Source: Oscillospiraceae bacterium (GTDB lineage Bacteria > Bacillota > Clostridia > Oscillospirales > Acutalibacteraceae). From it: DNA of 11,629 nt. A program made the position numbers and the translations under genes. Positions 1-5,756 of the stretch are shown piece by piece. The notes under the pieces were generated by a model that did not search any database, was not told where the DNA came from, and saw only the letters and a program-made list of their open reading frames with translations. Location of the stretch: assembly GCA_022508865.1 (NCBI GenBank), contig JAFLUK010000036.1, forward strand, positions 1 through 11,629. The letters are read 5' to 3'. Each line of letters begins with the position of its first letter. Positions within the stretch are counted from its first letter, which is position 1.

Positions 1-432
1 GTTGGCAACGAGACACTGTGAAAGCGGTCTTAAAATCGGAATACCGCCGCCTACAGATGCTTCAAACAGGAAGTTTGCATTGTTTTCCTTTGCAATAGAG
101 AGCAACTCTGCGCCGCACTGTGCCACAAGCTCCTTGTTGGAGGTAACAACACTTTTGCCATTTAACAGACATTCCTTAACATAATCATAGGCAGGGTGAA
201 TACCGCCCATAACCTCTACTACAACTCTGACTTCAATGTCGTTGATAATATCATCAAAGTTTTTTGTAAATCTGTCAGCCAAAGGACTGTCGGGGAATTC
301 TCTCAAGTCAAGAATGTGTTTAACATACAGTTCTTCACCCACAGCAGTAAAAAGCTTGTGTTTGTGTGATGTGAGAATTTCTGCAACACCCGAGCCAACT
401 GTACCGTGGCCCATAATTGCTACTTGTATCAT
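1..432 (-). CDS. hom: Homoserine dehydrogenase, N-terminal part (runs off left edge)
   Basis: The NAD(P)-dependent enzyme reduces aspartate-4-semialdehyde to homoserine, the branch point towards threonine and methionine, in the cytosol. The reading frame is open from the ATG at 432 to base 1, giving 144 residues; family members are usually 400-430 residues, so this is about the first third and no stop is reached. The protein opens MIQVAIMGHGTVGSG, a Rossmann dinucleotide-binding loop with the glycines at about residues 8-15. SVVTSNKELVA corresponds to the family's conserved T(A/S)NK segment with its catalytic lysine, and EASVGGGIPI is the strongly conserved motif at the start of the catalytic domain. 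An AGAGAGG ribosome binding site lies 8 bases before the start. It sits 66 bp after the penicillin-binding protein on the same strand with no convincing terminator between, so co-transcription is possible though not functionally obvious. Family assignment is secure; the C-terminal regulatory part is unseen. Confidence 0.93.
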   Translation of the reverse strand, partial: MIQVAIMGHGTVGSGVAEILTSHKHKLFTAVGEELYVKHILDLREFPDSPLADRFTKNFDDIINDIEVRVVVEVMGGIHPAYDYVKECLLNGKSVVTSNKELVAQCGAELLSIAKENNANFLFEASVGGGIPILRPLSQCLVAN

Positions 433-498
433 TTTCTTTACCTCTCTTTTCTCCTTATTTATAAAATTGTTTTAATTTTAAATATTGCTATTACACTA

Positions 499-2859
499 TT
501 ACTCTAATGCAGTGGTTGGTACATTTTCTTGTGGTGCTTCTGTTGCGGGAGCATCTGTTACAGGTGCTTCTGTTGCGGGAGCTTCCGTGTTGTCTGCAAC
601 AGTTGTGCCTCCCTCGTTACCGTCGTCATTACCATCAGGTGGTGCGGTAGTATCATCGGTATAGTCTCCTGTATAGTCGTAATAATTGTTGTAAGTATCG
701 TTGTTGTTATTGTAGACCGAGCCGCTGTGGTCGCCGTAGCAGTAATCAGGTTTTTTGTCCTTGAAGTAGTAGCCTACCCTTGTGTTGTAGCAGTAGGAAG
801 ATGCCAACAATCCTGAATTTACACAGTAGTAAATTTCTTCCATATTACTGGGGAAGTTATAACCCTTCTTTTCCTTACCTTTAAGGTATTTGCTCATTAT
901 TTTCTGGAAAGATTTTGCGGCAATGGAGGTGTCGGGGTTAGTTGCAGGTGTGTCAAAGCCCGTCCATATTGCAAGTGTTGCATATGGTGAGCAACCGCAG
1001 AACCAGCTATCCTTGTCGTCATTTGTAGTACCTGTCTTGCCGATGATTTCCCAGCCGTCAATCTTTGCGTTGAAAGCCTGGGTGTTATGGGAGGTTGAAA
1101 CGTTAAAGAACAGCTCTCTGTTCATAATTGCAGCTGTTTCGTCGGAATAAGCCTGCTGTGGAAGCTTATCTCTCTTGTCGATTACAACTTTGCCGTCGTT
1201 GTCGGTAACATAGTAGTAGGTGTATGGCTCATAATATCTGCCGCCGTTGCCAAGGTATTGGTATGCTGCAGCCATTTCTCTTGCAGTGACACCGCCTGTC
1301 ATACCGCCGATGGACAAAGCACCGATTTCCTGCCCGTCTTTGGTGTCAAGGTGTTTAAATCCCATAAGTTGTGTAACCTGCTTGTAGGCAGATTGGGGTG
1401 TAATTTGTTTCATAACCTGTGCCGCAGTTGCGTTACTGGAAATTTCTATTGCATCAGGCAGTGACATCGAGCCCTTATAGCCCGGGTACCAGTTTGGAGG
1501 TCCGTCCACAAGTGTTCCTCCCGGACCCATCATATAATTCTCAATCGGCTCGTCCTTAACAAGAGAACCGTAGGTGAGAATGTTGTTCTCTATTGCGTAG
1601 GGGTAAACTACCACAGGTTTAATGGAAGAACCGGGTTGTAAAGCTGACATAGTTGCTCTGTCCAGAATAAGGTTTCCTTCCTTTTTTGCCGAGGAGCCTG
1701 TTGTGGCAATAACTCTGCCGTCATAGTCCATAAGCGTCATAGCAGTTTGCAGACCGGAAATTCCGTTGGAGTTTACCTCCATGCCAACCTTTTCAATGTA
1801 GGATTGCATATCCTTGTCCATTGCACAGTAGATTTTATATCCCTGTGTATAAATCATTCTGGAGGCGACCTTTTCGGAAACGTCGTATTCTTCCATAATG
1901 TCATTCTGTAAATCGTAGTAAAGTTCGTCAATGTACCAGTTCTGCACATTGGTTTCGTTTTCTTCACGCTTTTGGTTGTAGCCCTTGAACTTCAGCTTTT
2001 CAGATTGCTTAAGAGCCTTTTGGTATTCTTCCTTGTTGATTCTGTTTTGATTGTACATTTCTTCAATAACAGTTTCACGTCGGATTTTGTTGTTTTCGGG
2101 GAACATAATAGGATTCCACTTACTTGGGTTCTGTGTAATTCCTGCAATTGCAGCACATTCAGCAACGGAGCATTCTTGAATATCCTTGCCAAAGTACAGT
2201 TGAGCCGCCGATTGAACACCCTGACAGTTGTTACCAAAGTTAACAACATTCAGATATGCTTCAAGAATTTCGTCCTTGGTATATTCCTTTTCAACATTTA
2301 AAGCCCTGAAAATCTCCCTTACCTTACGGTTGAGAGAAACCTTGTTGTCGTCTGTAAGGTTTTTGATAAGCTGTTGAGTAATTGTTGAGCCGCCGTAGCT
2401 GTTGCTGCCGGATGAAAGAGAAAGCAGAGCACCTGCTGTCCTTTGCCAGTCAACACCATTGTGTTCTCTGAAACGCTTGTCTTCAATTGCAACAATTGCA
2501 TCCTTCATAGCCTGTGGAATATCTTTGTAATCTACCCACACACGGTTTTCTGTGTCATACAGCGCCTGATACTCCTGAAAATCGCCTGTCTTTTCATCCT
2601 GAACGTAAATGTGGCTGGTAAGATTAAGACTTGCCGCATAAAGGTCAATGCCTGTGGGTTCTGTGGCAATTCCGTAGATGTAAATTCCCAAACTGATACC
2701 AACAGCTACAAATGCGCACAGCACCACCATTAGGAGTGTAAGAACTATCTTCCAAAATCCCTTGAGCACATTTTTTACAGCCCCTTTTTTGTCAATTTCA
2801 AGGTCATTGCCCAGTGAACTCTTTCTACCGGAAAGCTTGCTTATGTCAGTTTCTTTCAA
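499..2859 (-). CDS. Class A (bifunctional) penicillin-binding protein, PBP1A type
   Basis: It polymerises lipid II into glycan strands (glycosyltransferase family 51) and cross-links stem peptides (transpeptidase) on the outer face of the membrane. Residues below are numbered from the upstream GTG at 2868; subtract 3 for the preferred TTG start at 2859 (786 aa). A lysine-rich cytoplasmic tail is followed by one membrane segment at about 41-63. The GT51 domain has the catalytic Glu129 in IEDKRFREH and the GGSTITQQ motif at 159-166. The transpeptidase domain has SSIK (Ser414 nucleophile, Lys417), SSN at 477-479 and KTGT at 611-614. After a cysteine-containing C-terminal region (Cys682, 693, 710) comes a low-complexity tail from about 711, rich in Asn, Tyr, Asp and Thr and ending in repeated TEAP units. 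The start is decided by the ribosome binding site: AGGAGG overlaps the GTG at 2868 but sits 8 bases before the TTG. It lies upstream of hom on the same strand. Which paralogue it is cannot be told. Confidence 0.95.
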   Translation of the reverse strand: MKETDISKLSGRKSSLGNDLEIDKKGAVKNVLKGFWKIVLTLLMVVLCAFVAVGISLGIYIYGIATEPTGIDLYAASLNLTSHIYVQDEKTGDFQEYQALYDTENRVWVDYKDIPQAMKDAIVAIEDKRFREHNGVDWQRTAGALLSLSSGSNSYGGSTITQQLIKNLTDDNKVSLNRKVREIFRALNVEKEYTKDEILEAYLNVVNFGNNCQGVQSAAQLYFGKDIQECSVAECAAIAGITQNPSKWNPIMFPENNKIRRETVIEEMYNQNRINKEEYQKALKQSEKLKFKGYNQKREENETNVQNWYIDELYYDLQNDIMEEYDVSEKVASRMIYTQGYKIYCAMDKDMQSYIEKVGMEVNSNGISGLQTAMTLMDYDGRVIATTGSSAKKEGNLILDRATMSALQPGSSIKPVVVYPYAIENNILTYGSLVKDEPIENYMMGPGGTLVDGPPNWYPGYKGSMSLPDAIEISSNATAAQVMKQITPQSAYKQVTQLMGFKHLDTKDGQEIGALSIGGMTGGVTAREMAAAYQYLGNGGRYYEPYTYYYVTDNDGKVVIDKRDKLPQQAYSDETAAIMNRELFFNVSTSHNTQAFNAKIDGWEIIGKTGTTNDDKDSWFCGCSPYATLAIWTGFDTPATNPDTSIAAKSFQKIMSKYLKGKEKKGYNFPSNMEEIYYCVNSGLLASSYCYNTRVGYYFKDKKPDYCYGDHSGSVYNNNNDTYNNYYDYTGDYTDDTTAPPDGNDDGNEGGTTVADNTEAPATEAPVTDAPATEAPQENVPTTALE
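533..582 (-). repeat. Tandem repeat encoding the Thr-Glu-Ala-Pro tail of the PBP
   Basis: A 20-base string (plus strand GGTGCTTCTGTTGCGGGAGC) occurs at 533-552 and again exactly at 563-582, a 30-bp period. It encodes the degenerate unit TEAPATEAPVTDAPATEAP near the PBP C terminus. The repeat is in frame, so slippage between copies would change tail length in 10-residue steps. Copy number is low and no direct evidence of variation exists in a single sequence. Confidence 0.8.
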
Positions 2860-2867
2860 AGTGACCA

Positions 2868-2873
2868 CCTCCT
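2868..2873 (-). promoter_or_regulatory. Ribosome binding site AGGAGG that sets the PBP start
   Basis: Read on the minus strand, a perfect AGGAGG occupies 2873-2868. Its last base is the first base of the only upstream in-frame GTG, which rules that GTG out as a start driven by this site. The TTG at 2859 lies after an 8-base spacer, the ideal distance. No in-frame ATG is nearby. Confidence 0.75.
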
Positions 2874-2914
2874 GAAAATAAAAGTGGTTAAAATTAATTT
2901 TATTTTTATTGCCT

Positions 2915-2943
2915 ATTATGATTTTATTCCCTTGAAATATGAA
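2915..2943 (-). promoter_or_regulatory. Candidate sigma-A promoter for the PBP gene
   Basis: On the minus strand, TTCATA (2943-2938; 4 of 6 matches to TTGACA) and CATAAT (2920-2915; 5 of 6 matches to TATAAT) are separated by 17 bases. Transcription would start near 2908, leaving a leader of about 50 bases before the TTG start. The region is very AT-rich, so chance matches are expected and this is only a candidate. Confidence 0.35.
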
Positions 2944-3130
2944 AATACTACTTAAGTAATCACAGATAAATTAATGTATGCAAGAATGTATTAAGGTAAG
3001 ATTCGTGCAAAAATTTCTATTGTGAATTAATCAGCAATTACTTAAAGAATAATATACCTACATATAGGGATGGCATAACTAAAACACATTATACCATTAA
3101 TTTGCTAAAAAATAAACCTATTTTAAACAT

Positions 3131-3150
3131 TTTTTGCATATGTGCAAAAA
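3131..3150. repeat. Inverted repeat with 8-bp arms upstream of the BofC-like gene
   Basis: TTTTTGCA (3131-3138) and TGCAAAAA (3143-3150) are perfect reverse complements separated by four bases, making an almost complete 20-bp palindrome. It overlaps the -35 element of the candidate sigma-G promoter, a plausible position for a repressor or activator site. The binding protein is unknown. Confidence 0.55.
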
Positions 3151-3165
3151 TTATGTGTCAGGCTA
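3136..3165 (+). promoter_or_regulatory. Candidate sigma-G-type (forespore) promoter
   Basis: GCATA (3136-3140) fits the Bacillus sigma-G -35 consensus GHATR at all five positions. CAGGCTA (3159-3165) fits the -10 consensus CATNHTA except for the third base. The spacer is 18 bases, the consensus spacing. Transcription would start around 3172, about 80 bases before the BofC-like start codon. In Bacillus subtilis bofC is sigma-G dependent, which fits, but the consensus is loose and the region AT-rich, so this is an inference from position and match only. Confidence 0.4.
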
Positions 3166-3252
3166 TGAATATTCGTATAAAATTATGAAAAAATAATTCT
3201 TGTATAGAAATTTGCACCGAATATTGGCGGTTTAAAGGAGAGAAGATTTACA

Positions 3253-3573
3253 ATGAAACAATATGTAGTTTTTATAATCACAGCAGTAATACTCTTTTCC
3301 TCTCTGTTTGTTTCTGCAAATCTGGAGCTGAAAACAGAACAAATGGCTTTGTCGCAGGAGGTCAAAACTTCAGGGGAGGAAGAATATTGTTTAAAGGATA
3401 AAGAAGGAAGAATTGCAGTGTACAGAGAATGCGAAAATGTTACTCAACCAATGCTGATAACAGAAACCCTTGTAGACACTTTGCCCGAAGAGGACCAGAT
3501 AAAATTAAAGGAAGGCATTTCCGTAAGGGGAGATACTGCCTTGAGAAAGGCCCTTGAAGATTATTGCAGTTAG
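3253..3573 (+). CDS. Small exported protein with a BofC C-terminal-like domain
   Basis: A 106-residue protein. Residues 1-22 form a hydrophobic signal peptide or membrane anchor (KQYVVFIITAVILFSSLFV), so the rest should lie outside the cytoplasm, or in the intermembrane space of a forespore. From about residue 44 the pattern EYCLKDKEGRIAVYRE, then LITETLVDTLPEEDQIKLKEGISV and a closing ALEDY matches my recollection of the BofC C-terminal family common in Clostridia. In Bacillus, BofC restrains SpoIVB signalling to the pro-sigma-K checkpoint during sporulation; whether these short clostridial relatives do so is unproven. The BofC N-terminal domain is absent, so this is not a full BofC. A GGAG-containing ribosome binding site (AAGGAGAG, 3235-3242) lies about 10 bases before the ATG. 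It is monocistronic, divergent from the PBP, and has a sigma-G-like promoter upstream. The single-domain assignment is likely; the role is inferred. Confidence 0.7.
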   Translation: MKQYVVFIITAVILFSSLFVSANLELKTEQMALSQEVKTSGEEEYCLKDKEGRIAVYRECENVTQPMLITETLVDTLPEEDQIKLKEGISVRGDTALRKALEDYCS

Positions 3574-3663
3574 CGTTTGACCTTTTGTGCTTTGGTAAGT
3601 AATGTTAATCGGAATGTTGCATAAATTTCAGAAGTGTTTCAGAGAATCTCGGTTTTATGTCAC

Positions 3664-3694
3664 AAGCGGGGAAGGGTTTTGCCGTTCCCTGCTT
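3664..3694 (+). terminator. Strong hairpin without U-tract, possible end of the BofC-like transcript
   Basis: AAGCGGGGAA (3664-3673) pairs with TTCCCTGCTT (3685-3694), giving ten base pairs with one G-U wobble around an 11-base loop. It lies about 90 bases after the BofC-like stop codon and 60 bases before the fabK promoter, a natural place to end transcription. Neither strand has a T-run after it, so it is not a classic intrinsic terminator and may instead protect an RNA end. Confidence 0.4.
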
Positions 3695-3755
3695 CAATGG
3701 AATTATCATCACCAAAAATACAAATAAACACGGTGTTCAAAACTATTATAATTCA

Positions 3756-3784
3756 TTGACATCAAAATTGAAATATAGTACAAT
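3756..3784 (+). promoter_or_regulatory. Sigma-A promoter of the fab-acc operon
   Basis: A perfect -35 TTGACA (3756-3761) and a -10 TACAAT (3779-3784; 5 of 6 matches) are separated by exactly 17 bases. Transcription should begin near 3791, giving a leader of about 100 bases to fabK. This is the best promoter in the window and the only good one found for the nine-gene operon. Confidence 0.82.
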
Positions 3785-3806
3785 GTAAAAGAATGGAATA
3801 TTGTAC
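3778..3806. promoter_or_regulatory. Inverted repeat over the -10 element, putative operator
   Basis: GTACAAT (3778-3784) and ATTGTAC (3800-3806) are perfect 7-bp inverted repeats with a 15-base spacer, so the half-site centres are 22 bases apart, about two helical turns. One arm contains the -10 hexamer and the predicted start lies between the arms, so a bound dimer would block transcription. It does not match the FapR or FabT consensus as I know them. The regulator is unknown. Confidence 0.45.
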
Positions 3807-3890
3807 GTTTGGGAAACAACAGTGTTTTCGAGACGATTTGAATCTCGTGTATGATATACCTAAAAAGATTAACATTCAGGAGGTACATAA

Positions 3891-4841
3891 ATGATAAACA
3901 CAATCATTAATAAAGAGCTTGACCTTGAATTTCCTATTTTTCAGGGGGGAATGGCTTGGGTGGCAGATGCTTATCTGGCAGCAGGTGTAAGCAACGCAGG
4001 CGGTCTTGGGCTTATTGCGGCTATGAATTCCAACGGAGAGCAGCTCCGTGCAGAAATCAAAAAGTGCAAGGAGCTTACAGACAAGCCTTTTGGTGTAAAC
4101 ATTATGCTCATGTCACCATTTGCCGATGAGGTTGCTCAGGTTGTTGTTGAAGAGGGCGTCAAGGTGGTTACAACAGGTGCCGGTACTCCTACAAAATATA
4201 TGCCCATGTGGACAGAAGCAGGTATAAAGGTTATTCCTGTTGTTGCTTCTGTAGCCTTGGCAAGAATGGTAGAAAAGCGTGGCGCCTTTGCAGTTATTGC
4301 AGAGGGCGGCGAAAGCGGCGGTCACGTTGGCGATCTTACTACAATGGCGCTTGTTCCACAGGTGGTAGACGCAGTGAATATTCCTGTTATTGCAGCAGGC
4401 GGTATTGCAGACGGCAGACAGATTGCCGCAGCATTTATGCTCGGTGCAAAAGGCGTTCAGGTTGGCACAAGATTCCTTGTGTGTAACGAATGTACCATCG
4501 CCCAGGAATATAAGGATAAAATTCTTAAGGCTAAAGATATTGACACAGTTGTTACAGGTAAGAGATTGGGTCACCCTGTAAGAGCAATTAAAAATTCCTT
4601 TACAAAGGAATATCAGGAATGTGAATACGACCGCTCCAAGTGTGACGATGAAACACTGGAAAGTATGGGCACAGGCAAATTGAGAATGGCTGCTCGTGAG
4701 GGTGATGTTAAAAACGGCACAGTCCTTGCAGGACAGGTTTCTGCTATGGTTAAAAAGGAGCAGCCTGCAAGAGAAATGATAGAAGAAATGTTCCAAGAGG
4801 CTGAACAAACTCTGCGAGGTGCTATGCAATGGGTAAAATAG
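3891..4841 (+). CDS. fabK: Enoyl-ACP reductase II, FMN-dependent
   Basis: It catalyses the last step of each elongation round, reducing trans-2-enoyl-ACP with NAD(P)H through FMN in the cytosol. The 316-residue protein is a TIM barrel of the nitronate monooxygenase-like family and closely follows pneumococcal FabK. It shows PIFQGGMAWVAD (15-26), DKPFGVNIMLMSPF (64-77), EEGVKVVTTGAG (87-98), the catalytic His145 in ESGGHVG, the phosphate-binding IPVIAAGGIADG (164-175) and GVQVGTRF (188-195), and GHPVRAIKN (227-235). The length matches the family. FabK enzymes are much less sensitive to triclosan than FabI, and no fabI is seen here. An AGGAGG site (3878-3883) lies 7 bases before the ATG. It is the first gene of the operon, and its end overlaps fabD by 13 bases. 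Some FabK-like genes are nitronate monooxygenases, but the fab neighbours and residue pattern make FabK very likely. Confidence 0.96.
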   Translation: MINTIINKELDLEFPIFQGGMAWVADAYLAAGVSNAGGLGLIAAMNSNGEQLRAEIKKCKELTDKPFGVNIMLMSPFADEVAQVVVEEGVKVVTTGAGTPTKYMPMWTEAGIKVIPVVASVALARMVEKRGAFAVIAEGGESGGHVGDLTTMALVPQVVDAVNIPVIAAGGIADGRQIAAAFMLGAKGVQVGTRFLVCNECTIAQEYKDKILKAKDIDTVVTGKRLGHPVRAIKNSFTKEYQECEYDRSKCDDETLESMGTGKLRMAAREGDVKNGTVLAGQVSAMVKKEQPAREMIEEMFQEAEQTLRGAMQWVK

Positions 4842-5731
4842 CATTAGTATTCTCCGGTCAGGGTGCACAGTACAGCGGTATGGGCAAGGAGTTGTATGAA
4901 TGCTCACCCGCCGCAAAAGCAGTTTATGATATGGCTGATAGTATCAGAGAAGGCACAAGCAAGCAGTGCTTTGAGGGTACTGCCGAGGAGCTTTCTGTTA
5001 CAGTTAACACACAGCCCACAGTTTTTACAGCCGATTTGGCTGCTGCTGAAGCTGTTAAAGAAAAGGGTATAATACCTGACTTTGTTGCAGGCTTTTCTCT
5101 GGGAGAAATAGCAGCCCTTGGTTTCAGCGGTATTATGAGTTATGAAGAAGCCTTTAAGCTTGTTTGCAAAAGAGCAGAACTTATGGACAAGGCAGCAAAA
5201 TCTACCCCGGGCGCAATGGTTGCGGTTATGAAGCTTACACCGGAGAAGGTAGAGGAAATTGCAGGTACAATTGATGAGTGCTGGCCTGTAAACTATAATT
5301 CACCTGCACAGACTGTTGTTGCTGTTAACAAGGACAATGCAGACGTTCTCTGCGACAAGGTAAAGGAAGAAAAGGGTAGAGCAAAACATCTTCCCGTAAG
5401 CGGTGCATTCCACTCTCCGTATATGGCAGATGCAGCAAAAGGTCTTGCAGATTATCTTGAAAACGTTGAATTGGATGAAGCAAAAATCCCGCTTTATGCA
5501 AACTACACAGCACTTCCTTATGAGGGTAATTATAAGGATTTGATTACAAAGCAGTGTATGAATCCCGTTAAGTGGCAAAAAACAGTAGAAAATCTGATTG
5601 CACAGGGTGTGGATACCTTTATTGAGGTTGGTGTTGGTAAGACCCTTACAGGTCTTATTAAAAAAATCAACAGTGACGTAAAGGTAATGAAGGTTGAAAA
5701 TAAAGAAGATTTAGAGTCACTTGAGGTTTAA
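4829..5731 (+). CDS. fabD: Malonyl-CoA:ACP transacylase
   Basis: It transfers malonyl from malonyl-CoA to the phosphopantetheine arm of acyl carrier protein, supplying the extender unit. The 300-residue protein has the opening motif FSGQGAQYSGMGKEL (8-22), the nucleophile Ser90 in GFSLGE, Arg115 in KRAELM, which binds the malonyl carboxylate, and the catalytic His195 in GAFHSPYM. VGVGKTLTGLIKK (267-279) is the family's C-terminal signature. The residue before the nucleophile is Phe where many bacterial FabD proteins have His (GHSLGE). The start codon lies inside the end of fabK in another frame; a GAGGT site within fabK (4816-4820) is 8 bases upstream, so translation is probably coupled. The length is normal (about 300-310). 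Confidence 0.96.
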   Translation: MGKIALVFSGQGAQYSGMGKELYECSPAAKAVYDMADSIREGTSKQCFEGTAEELSVTVNTQPTVFTADLAAAEAVKEKGIIPDFVAGFSLGEIAALGFSGIMSYEEAFKLVCKRAELMDKAAKSTPGAMVAVMKLTPEKVEEIAGTIDECWPVNYNSPAQTVVAVNKDNADVLCDKVKEEKGRAKHLPVSGAFHSPYMADAAKGLADYLENVELDEAKIPLYANYTALPYEGNYKDLITKQCMNPVKWQKTVENLIAQGVDTFIEVGVGKTLTGLIKKINSDVKVMKVENKEDLESLEV

Positions 5732-5756
5732 TTCAAGGGATATATAAGGAGTAAAA

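Larger units (their letters stand above)
2860..3252. other. Divergent intergenic region between the PBP and the BofC-like gene
   Basis: This 393-bp AT-rich spacer separates two divergently transcribed genes and shows no credible coding frame. Besides the elements listed separately, it contains the perfect 10-base palindrome TACTTAAGTA (2949-2958). It also has an 11-base direct repeat GTGCAAAAATT at 3005-3015 and 3142-3152, and a further inverted copy of the core as TTTGCAC at about 3211-3217. The stretch 3016-3125 holds nothing I can assign. Confidence 0.6.
3574..3890. other. Intergenic region upstream of the fatty-acid operon
   Basis: This 317-bp spacer has no supportable gene. The first half holds a short direct repeat (TTTCAGA at 3626-3632 and 3637-3643), a possible long-range pairing CATAAA (3620-3625) with TTTATG (3654-3659), and the strong hairpin listed separately. 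The second half holds the fabK promoter and its inverted repeat. It also holds a leader of about 100 bases containing GTTT-GGG-AAAC (3807-3817) and a 5-bp hairpin CGAGA/TCTCG with a 9-base loop (3829-3847). No known riboswitch is recognised. Confidence 0.6.

Noticed and set aside
533..582. A CRISPR-like repeat
   Set aside because: Only two copies with a 10-base interval, in frame inside a coding tail that encodes TEAP units.
529..816. A 95-codon plus-strand frame opposite the PBP tail
   Set aside because: It is a low-complexity Val/Cys/Ile string produced by the antisense of the Asn/Tyr/TEAP-repeat tail; no start signal.
3183..3365. A 60-codon minus-strand frame opposite the BofC-like gene start
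   Set aside because: No ribosome binding site or motif, and it overlaps a gene with a good start signal.
3778..3806. A FapR or FabT operator
   Set aside because: The arms and spacing do not fit the compact FapR palindrome (TTAGTACC-type arms) or the FabT TTTGA/TCAAA box as known to me; retained only as an unassigned inverted repeat.
3709..3903. A 64-codon minus-strand frame covering the fab promoter region
   Set aside because: It begins inside fabK, overlaps a near-consensus promoter on the other strand and shows no family resemblance.
4113..4916. A 267-codon open frame antisense to fabK and the fabD start
   Set aside because: It has a composition rich in Cys, His, Asn and Phe typical of a shadow frame, no ribosome binding site, no recognisable motif, and lies fully opposite well-supported genes.
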